DNA of 64,000 bases from Beijerinckiaceae bacterium. Lineage in GTDB: Bacteria > Pseudomonadota > Alphaproteobacteria > Rhizobiales > Beijerinckiaceae. Positions 43,549 to 53,877 of the stretch are shown in pieces (position 1 is the stretch's first letter; every line of letters starts with the position of its first letter). Where the stretch lies: the NCBI GenBank assembly GCA_947475995.1, contig CANJNI010000010.1, forward strand, positions 1 through 64,000, given 5' to 3'. The notes beneath the pieces were generated by a model that saw only the letters and a program-made list of their open reading frames with translations, searched no databases and had not been told where the DNA came from. The translations under genes and the position numbers were made by a program.

Positions 43549-44922
43549 TTAGTTCGGCTCTGCGCAGGCGCGCAGAATATCCCGAACACGAATCTGTTCC
43601 ACAGGACTGCGGCAAAGCCGCAGGATTTCGCTTGCACGCCTCTCCCCGATCACCGGCTCTGAGAATGCGTGAAACTTTGCGTCGAATTGCGCATCGCTCA
43701 AAGCATTGAGCCTGTGACCCGGCGCATAAGGCATGTCGATCGTCACGACCGTTCCGTCGCGCATCCGCGCATGGCCCCGCGCCGGGAAGATGCCTTCGGC
43801 CTCGCCAGGCAAGTCCGGAATGAGCGTGAGGCTGTCAATGACCCGCGCCACTTCGGGACTCTCCCACCGGCGCGCGGCAAATTGGTCCGGCGACAGCTTG
43901 CCATCCACCAGCGCGATTCCGAAAATCGCATAAAAACTGTGATCGGCCGTCTCCCGGCGGTCGGGTCGTCGATACACATCGGCAGTCTGACGCCGCACGA
44001 TGCCGCTGTTCGACACCTGAAGCGTGATCGCCTCGATATCCGCGATGCGAGGCCCCAGCTGTTCGTGCAACGCCACAGCCACCGCCGTGGCCGCCTGCCC
44101 GGTGCCCATGCATGGAAAGCGCTTCACGGTGATGTCCATCACGCGCTCGACATCGCCTTCCCCGGGCAGCAGATGATCGAGACTGGAGCCTTCAACGATG
44201 ATCGCTTCGAGTCCACGCGGTCCGTCGACCGCGCCGCGAGGACCGGTCATCCCGGCCATCGAAAGCTGAAGAGCGATGACGCCGTCCGCCTGCCCGAGTG
44301 CTGGCGCGGCGGCTTTCACCGAAGAAATCTTTCCGGCGCGCAGAGCCGAAAACACCGGCGCACGCGCCAGGCTGATGGCGAGCGCCTGCGCCAGTTGCTC
44401 CTCTGTGGGCTTTAGCAATTGCGCGGCGATCAACGTTGCGCAGGGCGCGCATGCTGATGTGTGATCCCACGGCCAGGGCGGATCGCCGGCGCGCATCAGA
44501 TCCATCAGCCGCGTGTAGAACTCGTATCCGGTCGCCACGGCGGCGAGCATGTCGGCTAGCGAGAGATCCCGGCTTTCGGCCACCGCCAGAGCGGTCGCGA
44601 AAATATCGCTCGGATGCCCGCCGAGCCCGGGCCCCCAGTAAAAATCGTTGAGGTCGAGCGCGCGGATCGCAGCTCCGCTGTCCAGCATCGCGCCGAGCAG
44701 ACCGAACGTCTGCCCGCTGCCGAGCCCTGTCGCCTCATGGCCGTTCCACAATGCGCGCGCCACCGTTGTGGACTGAGCCACCGCAGGGTGCGGGCGTCCC
44801 GCAAAGGCGCAGCCCAGCGTGTCAATGAACAGATTGCGGATGCGCTCGCGAGACGGGGCCGCCATGGCGTCCCACCGCCGTTCCTGCGCCCAATGCGCAA
44901 TGCGTCCGCAAATGTCCTCCAA
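43549..44922 (-). CDS. MmgE/PrpD family protein, copy B
   Basis: A protein of about 457 residues with the MmgE/PrpD fold: RIRNLFIDTLGCAFAGRPHP, DLNDFYWGPGLGGHPSDIFA at the active site, AATGYEFYTRL and VKRFPCMGTGQAATA. It differs greatly from copy A, so the two are not a recent duplication. I choose TTG 44922 because GGAGGAA lies 6 bases upstream; the frame also extends to TTG 44991. Sixteen bases separate it from the Bug gene, suggesting a common carboxylate-like substrate. Confidence 0.83.
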   Translation of the reverse strand: MEDICGRIAHWAQERRWDAMAAPSRERIRNLFIDTLGCAFAGRPHPAVAQSTTVARALWNGHEATGLGSGQTFGLLGAMLDSGAAIRALDLNDFYWGPGLGGHPSDIFATALAVAESRDLSLADMLAAVATGYEFYTRLMDLMRAGDPPWPWDHTSACAPCATLIAAQLLKPTEEQLAQALAISLARAPVFSALRAGKISSVKAAAPALGQADGVIALQLSMAGMTGPRGAVDGPRGLEAIIVEGSSLDHLLPGEGDVERVMDITVKRFPCMGTGQAATAVAVALHEQLGPRIADIEAITLQVSNSGIVRRQTADVYRRPDRRETADHSFYAIFGIALVDGKLSPDQFAARRWESPEVARVIDSLTLIPDLPGEAEGIFPARGHARMRDGTVVTIDMPYAPGHRLNALSDAQFDAKFHAFSEPVIGERRASEILRLCRSPVEQIRVRDILRACAEPN

Positions 44923-45059
44923 CGTCTTCCTCCGCCACAGTTTGGGGGACTCTGGCAGAGGTTCGGTCGGACGTAAAGCAGTCAGGCGCAATCATTCATC
45001 TGCGATGCGGCCAGGCTGAAACTGCGTAAATCTACCGGGCCGCGAAGAAAAGAGCGCCG

Positions 45060-45902
45060 TTAGGCGCCTTCGTCCAGGCTGCAATGCTTGAGCCATTCCG
45101 GGCGCGTTCCGTGAAAGCCTCCGCGTAACGCGCGTCCGCAGCCGCAGGTCCGCGCTTCATCCACCAGCAGCTTTGCCGTGTCGATGATGATGTCCTCGAT
45201 GAGCGTGTGAAGCCCGTCGGTGTAATACATGTCGTTCATGCTGCCGGGTCCGGTATGGATCACTGCCGGCGCCATGCCGGCCCCAAAGTTGATCACCGGC
45301 GCAATCGACGCGAAGCACATTTCGGCCTCGCGGGCGAACACAACCTCTGGAACGAGCGGCGTGCCGACAATGTCGCCGCCTTCCATCTGCAACGCCCGAA
45401 TTTCCGCCGGCGTCTCGAAGCGCGGACCTTCGGTGCAGACAAAAACGCCACGCTCGATCACCCGATTGGAGCGCGCGGTTGCGGCGCGGATCAATGCCGC
45501 CCGGGTCTGCGGACAGAACGGGTTCGTCATGTCGACCCGCACCCATGCCTCGCTGTCGTCAAACAGCGAATTGGGCCGCGTCCTGGTCTTGTCGAGGAAG
45601 TCGTCCGAAATCACGATATCGCCGGGCCTGATCGCCGGGTTCACCGAACCGATCGCATTCTGCGAAATGATGCGCGTCACACCGAGCTCGCGCAAAGCCC
45701 ATATGTTGGCGCGATAGTTGATCTTGTGGCTCGGCAGCGTCATCTTCTCGCCGTAGCGCAGCAACACCGCCGCGTCATGGCCGCCGATTTTCCCGATCAG
45801 TATCTCGACCGACCCAAACGGAGTCGGCACCTGCTCGCGGCGGCGATCGGCCAGGACGCGTTCTGACGCTGCGCTGGAAATCAACCCGATGGGCGTTCTC
45901 AT
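45060..45902 (-). CDS. Nucleoside phosphorylase (MTAP/PNP family)
   Basis: A 280-residue member of the trimeric purine nucleoside/methylthioadenosine phosphorylase family. Signatures are HKINYRANIWALRELGV (59-75), NAIGSVNPAIRPGDIVI and the base/ribose loop FVCTEGPRFETPAEIRALQM (154-173). It splits a purine nucleoside with phosphate into base and sugar 1-phosphate. The base-recognition segment reads NFGAG (205-209) where MTA phosphorylase has acidic residues; Asn fits a 6-oxopurine better. ATG 45902 overlaps the stop of a deaminase-type amidohydrolase gene by 4 bases. Confidence 0.87.
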   Translation of the reverse strand: MRTPIGLISSAASERVLADRRREQVPTPFGSVEILIGKIGGHDAAVLLRYGEKMTLPSHKINYRANIWALRELGVTRIISQNAIGSVNPAIRPGDIVISDDFLDKTRTRPNSLFDDSEAWVRVDMTNPFCPQTRAALIRAATARSNRVIERGVFVCTEGPRFETPAEIRALQMEGGDIVGTPLVPEVVFAREAEMCFASIAPVINFGAGMAPAVIHTGPGSMNDMYYTDGLHTLIEDIIIDTAKLLVDEARTCGCGRALRGGFHGTRPEWLKHCSLDEGA

Positions 45903-47215
45903 ATCGTTGATCCTGCCGATTGCGCGCCGTAGCGCATGTTCCACTCCTCTCGGATAGCGGCCTCATCGACGCGCGTGAAGCGCCCGTCCTCGAAGACGGT
46001 GCGTCCGTCGATCATCACCATCCGCACGTGCTGCGGTCCTGCGGCGAAGACGATGTCGGATATGACGCGCTCTTCGGTGAGCCCAAGCGGATGATAGAGA
46101 TCGAGCGCCACGAGATCTGCGCGCTTCCCGGCTTCGAGGCTGCCGGTGACGTCGCCCATGCCCAGCGCAGCAGCGCCCTCGCGCGTCGCCATAACGATCG
46201 CGTCGCGCGCGCTCATCGCATAGCCATTCTGGGCCGCCAGCCGCTGCAGCAGAACGGCGACTTTCATTTCCTGGAACAGGTTGAGCGCATTGTTGGAAAT
46301 GTTGCTGTCCGTTCCGAGCCCGACCGGAATGCAGCGGCGGCGCATCTCCGTCACCGGCGCAATGCCGGATGCGAGCTTGCCATTGCTGACCGGATTATGC
46401 GCGACGGTCGCGCCGGACGATGCAATGGACTCCATGTCCGCATCGTCAACCTGCACGCAGTGCGCCAGAACCGTGCTGCTGTCGAGAATGTCCAGATGCG
46501 CAAGATGCTGGATTGGCCGCCTGCCATAGCGCTCCAGCACCATCTCGGTTTCCTTGAAATTCTCGGCGGCGTGAATCACGAAGGGCAGTCCGCGCTCATT
46601 TGCGGCGCGCTTCACATCGACGAGAAGGTCCGGCGTGCAATTATATGGACTGTGCGCGCCCAGATAAAAGCTCGACAGGCCATCGCCGTCGCGCGCCGCC
46701 ATCGCTTCTTCAGTCTCGCCGATCATCGCCGGCCAGTTGGGAACGCCGGCCTTTCGCAAGGCCGGCGAATTCGCCATCGCGCCGGAGAGCGAGCGCATCC
46801 CGATCTTGCTGGCGACTTCAGAGAAGAGCGCAGTCCCGTGGCGCGCACAATCGCAGGCGGTCGTGATGCCGCCACGCACCATTTCGAGAATCGCCAGCGT
46901 GCATCCATCTTTCAGGCCTTGCGGCGGAATGTTCGACGTCGTCGGCGCAAGCGCCGCCGCCCATTCGAAAAGGTCGCCCTCGTCGCAAGCGCCCCGATGC
47001 AGGCACAGGCCGCCATGCGTGTGGGTGTTCACCATGCCGGGCATGATGACCGCGCCGCGCATGTCGCGCACAACAATGTCGGCGTGGTGCGGCGCCTGTG
47101 CGGCAGGGCCCACATAGGAAATGCGCGGACCGTCGACCAGAACGGCGCCGTCGGGATAACAGGCGAACGTTTCATTCACCGTCACCACGAAGGCATTCTT
47201 CAGCAGCGTCTTCAT
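45899..47215 (-). CDS. Amidohydrolase, MtaD/ATZ-TRZ deaminase type
   Basis: A 438-residue metal-dependent deaminase. Metal ligands H65 and H67 (VNTHTH), H215 (HAAE, with E218), H252 (LAHCVQV) and D303 ([11 protein letters not shown]) are intact. This set is typical of S-adenosylhomocysteine/methylthioadenosine deaminase and N-ethylammeline chlorohydrolase relatives. ATGA overlaps join it to the ABC ATPase gene upstream and the phosphorylase gene downstream. Deamination followed by phosphorolysis is the simplest reading of this pair. Confidence 0.87.
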   Translation of the reverse strand: MKTLLKNAFVVTVNETFACYPDGAVLVDGPRISYVGPAAQAPHHADIVVRDMRGAVIMPGMVNTHTHGGLCLHRGACDEGDLFEWAAALAPTTSNIPPQGLKDGCTLAILEMVRGGITTACDCARHGTALFSEVASKIGMRSLSGAMANSPALRKAGVPNWPAMIGETEEAMAARDGDGLSSFYLGAHSPYNCTPDLLVDVKRAANERGLPFVIHAAENFKETEMVLERYGRRPIQHLAHLDILDSSTVLAHCVQVDDADMESIASSGATVAHNPVSNGKLASGIAPVTEMRRRCIPVGLGTDSNISNNALNLFQEMKVAVLLQRLAAQNGYAMSARDAIVMATREGAAALGMGDVTGSLEAGKRADLVALDLYHPLGLTEERVISDIVFAAGPQHVRMVMIDGRTVFEDGRFTRVDEAAIREEWNMRYGAQSAGSTI

Positions 47216-48207
47216 GAGGCGTGACCCCGGTCGTGCAAATGGCAGGCGGCGAACTGGCCGGGCGCGACTTCTTTCAGCAGCGGCGTCTCGGCGCTGCAGC
47301 GACCGCCCAGCGAAGCAGCGAAACGGCAGCGCGTGTGAAAACGACAACCCGACGGCGGATCAACCGGCGACGGCATTTCACCCTCCACAGGCGCGCTCTC
47401 GCTGCGCTTGCGCGGATCTGGCTTCGGATTAGCGGCCAGCAGCGCCTGTGTATACGGGTGCGCGGGCCGCGCGAACAGGCTCGTCGCATCCGCCAGTTCG
47501 ACGATGCGGCCCAGATACATCACGGCCACACGGTCGGACACGTGGCGCACTGCAGCCAGTCCGTGCGCGATGAAGAGATATGCAAGATCGTGCTGCCGCT
47601 GAAGGTCCTTCAGGAGATTCAGCACCTGCGCCTGCACGGACACGTCCAGCGCGGAAACCGGCTCGTCGCACACGATCAGTCGCGGGTTGAGCGCCAGCGC
47701 GCGCGCAATGCCGACCCTTTGTCGCTGGCCGCCCGAAAGCTCGTGCGGAAAACGCTCGGCATGAAGCGGCGTAAGGCCGACGGCCGACAACAGCTCGGCG
47801 ATGCGCTCCCTGACCGTCGCCGAAGATGGCGGGCCATGAATTTCAAAAGGCTCCGACAGGATTTCACTGATCCGCATCCGCGGATTGAGCGAGCCATACG
47901 GGTCCTGAAAGATGATCTGCATGTCGCTTCGCAAAGCGCGAAGTTCGGATGCGCCCATGCGGGTCACGTCACGTCCGTTGAACAGCACCGTGCCGGACGT
48001 GGGCGGCTCCAGCATCAGCACGGCGCGCCCGAGCGTAGACTTGCCGCATCCGCTTTCACCGACGACCCCGAGCGTCTCGCCTGCCCGCAGGTCGAACGAC
48101 ACGCCGTCCACCGCATGAACAACGCGGCGCGTGCGCGTAAATGCAAACTCGCCCTGAACCGGATATTGCTTGACGAGATCGCGGACTGCGAGAAGCGGCT
48201 CGCTCAT
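47212..48207 (-). CDS. Peptide/nickel-type ABC importer ATPase, DppF/OppF-like
   Basis: A 331-residue ATPase. Walker [10 protein letters not shown] (about 55-63), the [15 protein letters not shown] signature and the Walker [15 protein letters not shown] are present, with the oligopeptide-transporter C-terminal domain and its cysteine cluster ([11 protein letters not shown]) at about 285-310. It pairs with the preceding DppD-like ATPase. Both ends of the gene use ATGA overlaps. Confidence 0.92.
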   Translation of the reverse strand: MSEPLLAVRDLVKQYPVQGEFAFTRTRRVVHAVDGVSFDLRAGETLGVVGESGCGKSTLGRAVLMLEPPTSGTVLFNGRDVTRMGASELRALRSDMQIIFQDPYGSLNPRMRISEILSEPFEIHGPPSSATVRERIAELLSAVGLTPLHAERFPHELSGGQRQRVGIARALALNPRLIVCDEPVSALDVSVQAQVLNLLKDLQRQHDLAYLFIAHGLAAVRHVSDRVAVMYLGRIVELADATSLFARPAHPYTQALLAANPKPDPRKRSESAPVEGEMPSPVDPPSGCRFHTRCRFAASLGGRCSAETPLLKEVAPGQFAACHLHDRGHAS

Positions 48208-49190
48208 GCGCGCATCCTCTCGGCTGCGAAATGACAGGCCGCGCTTCGTCCCGGCGCGAGGCGCACAAGAGCTGGATCGACCTGACCGCATATCTCGGCC
48301 GCATAGGGACAGCGCGGCGCAAACCGGCATCCGGGCGGCAAGGCGAGCAGGTTCGGAACCACCCCGTCGATCGCGCGCAATTCATCGCGCGCCTCGTCCA
48401 CGCGCGGAATGGAGGCCAGCAATCCTTCCGTGTAGGGGTGGAGCGGATTTTCGAAGATCGAGAATACGTCGCCTGACTCAACCACCCTGCCCGCATACAT
48501 CACGTTCACGCGGTCGCAGGTCTCCGCCACGACGCCCAGATCGTGCGTGATCAGAAGAACAGCCGTGCCGCGTTCGCTTTTAAGGCGGCGCACGAGGTGT
48601 AGAATCTGCGCCTGAATCGTCACGTCGAGCGCCGTCGTCGGCTCGTCGGCCAGCAGAATCTGCGGATTGCACGCAAGCGCCATGGCGATCATGACGCGCT
48701 GGCGCATCCCGCCGGACAATTCATGCGGATAGGACTGGGCGCGTTTCTCCGGCAGCGCAATTCCGACCGCACGGAGCAGATCGACAGCCTCGCGATGCGC
48801 GTCTGCGCCGCTCGCGCCCTTGTGCAACCGCACAACTTCCGCGATCTGCTCGCCAACCTTGTGCACCGGGTTGAGCGATGTCATCGGCTCCTGATAGATC
48901 ATGGCGATCCGGTTGCCGCGAATACGGCGCATTTCATTTTCCGACAGCGCCAGCAAGTCCTTCCCGTCATACCGGATCGAGCCGCCCGCCACGCGCCCCG
49001 CCGGATGGCCGATGAGGCGCATGATCGACAGGGCGGTCACGCTCTTGCCCGAACCGCTTTCGCCCACGATGCCGAGCGTTTCGCCAGCCTGAAGTTGAAG
49101 CGACACGCCATCCACGGCGCGCAGCACGCCGCGCTCCGTCTGGAATTCGACGGCGAGATTTTCAACCTCCAGAAGCGGCGTCTGTGTCAT
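48204..49190 (-). CDS. Peptide/nickel-type ABC importer ATPase, DppD/OppD-like
   Basis: A 328-residue ATPase. Walker A GESGSGKS (about 40-47), the signature [15 protein letters not shown] and Walker [15 protein letters not shown] are intact. The C-terminal oligo_HPY domain contains a [14 protein letters not shown] cysteine cluster that may hold an iron-sulfur cluster, as in other DppD proteins. Seven bases separate it from the FAD oxidoreductase gene upstream. It completes the five-gene importer. Confidence 0.92.
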   Translation of the reverse strand: MTQTPLLEVENLAVEFQTERGVLRAVDGVSLQLQAGETLGIVGESGSGKSVTALSIMRLIGHPAGRVAGGSIRYDGKDLLALSENEMRRIRGNRIAMIYQEPMTSLNPVHKVGEQIAEVVRLHKGASGADAHREAVDLLRAVGIALPEKRAQSYPHELSGGMRQRVMIAMALACNPQILLADEPTTALDVTIQAQILHLVRRLKSERGTAVLLITHDLGVVAETCDRVNVMYAGRVVESGDVFSIFENPLHPYTEGLLASIPRVDEARDELRAIDGVVPNLLALPPGCRFAPRCPYAAEICGQVDPALVRLAPGRSAACHFAAERMRA

Positions 49191-49197
49191 GCGCGCC

Positions 49198-50517
49198 TCA
49201 TATCAGCGCGCCGGACCCGACGAGATCGCCGCGCAGCTTATTCACATCGACCTTGCGGGGCAGCACCGATGTTCGCAGGCTCATCACCGCAGCAGCGCCG
49301 GCAGCTTCGCCCATCGCCATGCCCGGCCCCATGACGCGCACCGAAGCTTGCCCGTCATGCGTCGCCGAAACGCAGCGGCCCGTGATGATCAGTCCATCAA
49401 TGTCCTGCGGGATAAGACAGCCGTAAGGGACCTGATAGAAATCGTCGCCTTCCAGATGCAGACGGATGGTTTCCTTGCCAGGCGCATGATCCTCGATCGG
49501 CCAGGACGATCGGCATATCGCATCCTCGAACTTGCGTGCGCCAAGCACATCCTCGCGGGTCAGCACATGCCCGCCCATGATGCGGCGCGTTTCGCGCACG
49601 CCGAGTTGCGAGGCGACAGCGTCCACCCGCGCCTTCTCGAAACCCGGAATATATTTCAGCAGGAAGCGCGAAAAGGCCTCGACCTGACGGCGGCCTTCGA
49701 GCGTTCCTTCCGTCAGGCTCCACGGATCGACGCCATCGACTCCCGCCACGCGGCTCATGTTCACATGCACCTTGCCGGGCTGCGGGATCGGCGAAAAAGA
49801 GCCGCTGACGCGCGGGAAGCTGAATTCGCCGCTCGCAGTTGTCTCGATCAGCAGCCGGCGTATTTCGCTTTCGGGAAACGCCATGGCGCGTTCGACATCC
49901 ACATTTCCCATGTCGAAGACCATCGTGGGCGCCTGAAGATTGCCGTCCGCATCGCCGATCTCGTAAGGAGCGCCTGCCAGCGCGGCCACATCGCCGTCGC
50001 CCGAAGCATCAATGATGCGCCCCGCCAGAATGACCTCGCGTCCGCCCTTGTGCTCCACCACGACGCCGCGAATGATTCCGTCCTGGATGATCGCCTCGAC
50101 CGCCAGCGTATGCAGCAGCAGTTCGACGCCAGCCTTTTCGAGCATCTGTTCGAGAAGGATCTTGAAGGCCTCGTGATCCACCTGAAAGCGATGGCGATAT
50201 TTGTAGCCCGTGCCTTCCGCGATGAGGCGCTGCATGATTTCGTGCGGAATGCCGCCGACCAGCAATTGATGCGTGGAGTCAGGTCCGCATGTGTAGACGC
50301 CGCAGAAGCAGCCCACCATCGCGGCGGTCGCGGTGCCGCCGAGAAATCCATAACGGTCCACCAGCAGGACGCGCGCCCCGCGCCGCGCCGCCGCAACAGC
50401 GGCGCTGCATCCGGACGTTCCGCCGCCCACCACCAGCACGTCGACTTCTCGCGCGACTTTCAGGCTGCGCGCAGGTTCGGTGATCGTATCGCCGTTTCGC
50501 TGAAACGGAATCGCCAT
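49198..50517 (-). CDS. FAD-dependent oxidoreductase (FAD_oxidored, PF12831 type)
   Basis: A 439-residue flavoprotein with an N-terminal dinucleotide-binding [10 protein letters not shown] (31-40) and [11 protein letters not shown], a middle segment [17 protein letters not shown], and a C-terminal FAD contact [16 protein letters not shown]. The family oxidises a range of C-N or C-C bonds with unknown substrates. ATG 50517 is 1 base after the permease stop. Being embedded in an importer operon, it probably acts on the imported compound or its first product. Confidence 0.87.
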   Translation of the reverse strand: MAIPFQRNGDTITEPARSLKVAREVDVLVVGGGTSGCSAAVAAARRGARVLLVDRYGFLGGTATAAMVGCFCGVYTCGPDSTHQLLVGGIPHEIMQRLIAEGTGYKYRHRFQVDHEAFKILLEQMLEKAGVELLLHTLAVEAIIQDGIIRGVVVEHKGGREVILAGRIIDASGDGDVAALAGAPYEIGDADGNLQAPTMVFDMGNVDVERAMAFPESEIRRLLIETTASGEFSFPRVSGSFSPIPQPGKVHVNMSRVAGVDGVDPWSLTEGTLEGRRQVEAFSRFLLKYIPGFEKARVDAVASQLGVRETRRIMGGHVLTREDVLGARKFEDAICRSSWPIEDHAPGKETIRLHLEGDDFYQVPYGCLIPQDIDGLIITGRCVSATHDGQASVRVMGPGMAMGEAAGAAAVMSLRTSVLPRKVDVNKLRGDLVGSGALI

Positions 50518-50518
50518 G

Positions 50519-51379
50519 TCAGGTCTCCACCTGTCGAAGTTTGGGATCAAGAAGATCGCGCAGCCGGTCGCCGACCAGATTGATGCCGATCACAGTCAGA
50601 AATATTGCAATGCCCGGCGTCGCCGCCACCCACCATGCATTCGCGACGTAATTGCGGCCATCCGCAATCATCACGCCCCATGTGGGAATGGAGGCCGGCA
50701 CGCCGAGGCCCAGAAAGCTCAGCGAGCTTTCGAGCAGGATCATCTTGGCGACCTGCAGGCTCGAAATGACGATGACGGACGACATGACGTTCGGCAGCAG
50801 ATGCCGCCAGAGGATGCGGATCGTCGAAGCCCCGAGCGCGCGGGCCGCATGAACAAATTCGCGGTTCTTCAGCACGAGGCTTTCGGCGCGCACGACGCGC
50901 GCATATTGCACCCAGTTGGTGACGCCGAGCACCATGATGAGGTTGATGAGGCTCGGCCCCAGCACGGCCACCACCGCAAGCGCCAGCACCAGAAACGGCA
51001 CGGCGAGCTGAATGTCGGTCAGCGCCATGAGGCCGCGGCCCAGCCAGCGATCATCGTAACCCATGACCAGCCCGAGCGTGACGCCGATCGCCCCGGACAC
51101 GACCACTGACGCAAAGCCGATCAGCAGGGACACGCGCGCCGAGATCATCAGGCGGCTCAGCACATCGCGTCCCAGCGCATCTGTGCCGAGCAGATGAACG
51201 CCTTCGCCGAAATTCGAACCCGGCGGCCTCAGGCGCAGGATGATGTCCTGTGCGTCGGGATTGAACGGCATCAGATAGGGCGCGAAAACGGCCACGAAGA
51301 CCACCAGCACGACCACCGCCAGACCGGTCGCGGCGATCCAGCTTCGGCAGAAGCGACGCAGAAAGGCGAGCGCGCTCAA
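50519..51379 (-). CDS. Peptide/nickel-type ABC importer permease, DppC-like
   Basis: A 286-residue inner-membrane permease with an N-terminal OppC domain and about six helices. The EAA loop EFVHAARALGASTIRILWRH is present, as is LGTDALGRDVLSRLMIGAR-like text (LSRLMISARVSLL). The start is TTG 51379, overlapping the DppB stop as TTGA. Upstream in-frame ATGs lie inside dppB and the sequence there is not permease-like. Confidence 0.9.
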   Translation of the reverse strand: MSALAFLRRFCRSWIAATGLAVVVLVVFVAVFAPYLMPFNPDAQDIILRLRPPGSNFGEGVHLLGTDALGRDVLSRLMISARVSLLIGFASVVVSGAIGVTLGLVMGYDDRWLGRGLMALTDIQLAVPFLVLALAVVAVLGPSLINLIMVLGVTNWVQYARVVRAESLVLKNREFVHAARALGASTIRILWRHLLPNVMSSVIVISSLQVAKMILLESSLSFLGLGVPASIPTWGVMIADGRNYVANAWWVAATPGIAIFLTVIGINLVGDRLRDLLDPKLRQVET

Positions 51380-52296
51380 TGTCGTCTCCGCAGTCGCGGA
51401 TCGAGCGCCGCATAGACGAGATCCAGCGTCAGGTTGATCGAGACGATCAGCACGGCGGTCAGCACCACGAAGGCCTGCACCACGGTGAAATCCCGGTTGG
51501 TGATCGACTGGATCGCCAGGCGGCCGATTCCCGGATAGGCGAAAATCTCCTCGGTGATCACCGCGCCGCCGAGCAGTGCGCCCACCTGCAGGCCGATCAC
51601 GGTGAGAGTCGGGATCGCCGCATTGCGCAGCGCATGGCCGTACACGATGGCGGTTTCGGACAGCCCCTTGCCGCGCGCAGTGCGCACATAATCGGAGCTC
51701 AGCACCTCGATCAGGCTCGATCGCAGCAGGCGCGTGATGATCGCCGTCGAATAGGCAGCAAGCGCTGTCGCGGGAAGCACCAGATTGCGCAGGCCGCCTC
51801 GCCCGGACGGCGGCAGCACAGGCCACACTTCCGAGAACAGCAGGATCAGCATGATCGCCAGCCAGAACGCCGGAAAGCTCTGGCCGAACAGCGACACCAG
51901 CAGGCCCAGCCGGTCAAAGATAGAACCGCGATGCACCGCGCCGAGGATCGCCAGCGGCACGGCTATCACCAGCGACAACAGCAGGGCGGCGCCGGAGAGT
52001 TCCAGCGTCGCCGGCACACGTTCCAGAACAAGCTGCATGGCAGGCTGCTGATAGCGCAGCGAGCGGCCGAAATCGCCCTGCAGGGCGTCCGTGATGAAAT
52101 CCCAGTACTGCACCAGAAGAGGACGGTCGAAGCCCATCAGCGTGCGAAAACGCGCAATCTCCGCCACCGATGTTTCGGGCGGGAGAAAAAGGGCTGAAGG
52201 ATCGCCGCCGATGCGGACCAGAAAGAAGACCGCAACCGACACGCCGAATACGACGCCGAGCGCGTAGAGAACGCGCCCGGCGATGAATGCTGCCAC
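51376..52296 (-). CDS. Peptide/nickel-type ABC importer permease, DppB-like
   Basis: A 306-residue permease with six predicted helices starting at GTG 52296. Signatures are the N-terminal VLYALGVVFGVSVAVFFLVR, the EAA loop SDYVRTARGKGLSETAIVYG and the GALLGGAVITEEIFAYPGIG segment found in DppB/OppB proteins. Ten bases separate it from the binding-protein gene. Confidence 0.92.
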   Translation of the reverse strand: MAAFIAGRVLYALGVVFGVSVAVFFLVRIGGDPSALFLPPETSVAEIARFRTLMGFDRPLLVQYWDFITDALQGDFGRSLRYQQPAMQLVLERVPATLELSGAALLLSLVIAVPLAILGAVHRGSIFDRLGLLVSLFGQSFPAFWLAIMLILLFSEVWPVLPPSGRGGLRNLVLPATALAAYSTAIITRLLRSSLIEVLSSDYVRTARGKGLSETAIVYGHALRNAAIPTLTVIGLQVGALLGGAVITEEIFAYPGIGRLAIQSITNRDFTVVQAFVVLTAVLIVSINLTLDLVYAALDPRLRRRH

Positions 52297-52306
52297 GTTC
52301 AGAGCC

Positions 52307-53824
52307 TCACTTGAACGAAGCCGCCCGCAGGTCGATGATCGAGTCGATGCGCGGCGTCCAGTCGAGCTTGGCGTTCAGCGCATAGACCAGCGGCGGCTGC
52401 AGCATCGGCACGTTCGGCGCATCTTCCTTCATGATCTGTGCGGCCTGCTTGTAGATCGCCAGACGCTCCTTCGGGTCGATGGTCGAGCGCCCCTTGGCGA
52501 GCAGAACGTCGAGTTCCTTGTTCGAATAATACGACTGGTATTCGCCCGTGTAGAGCAGCGGATACCAGACCAGATCAGGATCAAGGCCGCTCCAGCCGCC
52601 GAAGATCAGGCCCTCGCGGCCCTTCTTCTCCGACACCTGCGCCCACACGCCGGGCTCCAGATATTTCGCTTCGACCTTGATGCCGACCCGCGCCAGATAT
52701 CCGATGGAGGCTTCCATGACCTCCTTGTCCTTCAGGTACCGGCCCTGACGCGACACGAGCGGGATGGTGAACCCGTTCGGATAACCGGCTTCGGTCAGAA
52801 GCTGCTTCGCCTTGGCAGGATCGAACGGATAACCGCCGACGCTCTCGTCATAGCCGAACGCTTCCTTCGGCAGCACCATGCTGATCTTGTTGCCGAGGCC
52901 GCCCATGATGGCCTTGTGGATCGCATCCACGTCGATGGCGTAATTGATCGCCTGACGGACGCGCTTGTCCTTGAGCGGCGAGTCCTTCAGCGTGTCGAAG
53001 TGGAAGAAGTAGAGAATGTCGCTCGCCACGGCCGCGACGCGCGCCCCGCCGCGTTCCAGCCCCTGAATGTCTTCCGGCGGCACGTCGCCGATCACGTCCA
53101 CTCCGCCCGAGCGCAATTCGGCGATGCGCGTGCGGACTTCGCGGATCGGACGCCAGATCACAGTCTTGATCTTCGGCGCGCCGCCCCAATAGTCCGGGTT
53201 CGCTTCCAGCACGATGCGGTCGTCCTTGCGCCATTCGACGAACTTGTACGGGCCGGTGCCGACGGGCTTGCTGGCGAGCGCATCGCCGTTGGCCTTCACA
53301 TAGGCCGACGGAACGATGAGCGCCGGGAACGCCGCCTCGTAGAGCGAAAAGAGCATGGTCGGAAACGGCGCTTCGGTCTTGAAGCGCACAGTCAGCGCGT
53401 CCGGCGCCTCCACCTTCTTGATGGCCGAGATGCGCGAGAAATAGGGCGCCTTGAAATTCGGATCGAGCGCGCGCTCGAAGGTGAATTTCACGTCTTCCGA
53501 GGTCATTGGCGTGCCGTCGTGGAATTTCACGCCGGGCCGCAGCTTGAATTCCCACGTCAGCGGGTCGGGGTTCGACCAGGACAGGGCCAGCGCCGGCTTG
53601 AACGTACCGTCAGCGCCGCGGGTGATCAGCGGATCGAAGATGGCAAAAGCCACATTGGCGGTCGGATAATGCGAATGCTTCGCCGGATCCATGGTCAGCG
53701 CATCGCCGCTCTGGGCGATGACGATCGTGTCCTTCGCGGCCTGGGCGAACGCCATCTGGCCGGGCGCAACCGTCAGGCCCGAACCCAGCACTGCAAGCGT
53801 CTGAACGAATTCTCTACGGTCCAT
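52307..53824 (-). CDS. Peptide/nickel-type ABC importer binding protein, DppA-like
   Basis: A 505-residue periplasmic receptor of SBP family 5. The N-terminus MDRREFVQTLAVLGSG looks like a Tat-type signal (RR followed by E-F and a hydrophobic stretch). Family motifs DPLTWEFKLRPGVKFHDGTP, VGTGPYKF and the AINYAIDVDAI segment are present. Members bind peptides, nickel, nucleoside-like compounds or opines; the operon content argues against ordinary dipeptides. The start at ATG 53824 has GGAGGGG upstream. Confidence 0.92.
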   Translation of the reverse strand: MDRREFVQTLAVLGSGLTVAPGQMAFAQAAKDTIVIAQSGDALTMDPAKHSHYPTANVAFAIFDPLITRGADGTFKPALALSWSNPDPLTWEFKLRPGVKFHDGTPMTSEDVKFTFERALDPNFKAPYFSRISAIKKVEAPDALTVRFKTEAPFPTMLFSLYEAAFPALIVPSAYVKANGDALASKPVGTGPYKFVEWRKDDRIVLEANPDYWGGAPKIKTVIWRPIREVRTRIAELRSGGVDVIGDVPPEDIQGLERGGARVAAVASDILYFFHFDTLKDSPLKDKRVRQAINYAIDVDAIHKAIMGGLGNKISMVLPKEAFGYDESVGGYPFDPAKAKQLLTEAGYPNGFTIPLVSRQGRYLKDKEVMEASIGYLARVGIKVEAKYLEPGVWAQVSEKKGREGLIFGGWSGLDPDLVWYPLLYTGEYQSYYSNKELDVLLAKGRSTIDPKERLAIYKQAAQIMKEDAPNVPMLQPPLVYALNAKLDWTPRIDSIIDLRAASFK

Positions 53825-53877
53825 ATTCCCCTCCTGTTCGATGCGACGAAGCACGTTTCGTGCCGATTTTCTTGCAC

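Noticed and set aside
45920-47224. 434-codon open frame on the plus strand
   Set aside because: Antisense to the amidohydrolase whose metal ligands are intact; no recognisable domain.
49189-50583. 464-codon open frame on the plus strand
   Set aside because: Antisense to the FAD oxidoreductase gene; shadow composition and no ribosome site.
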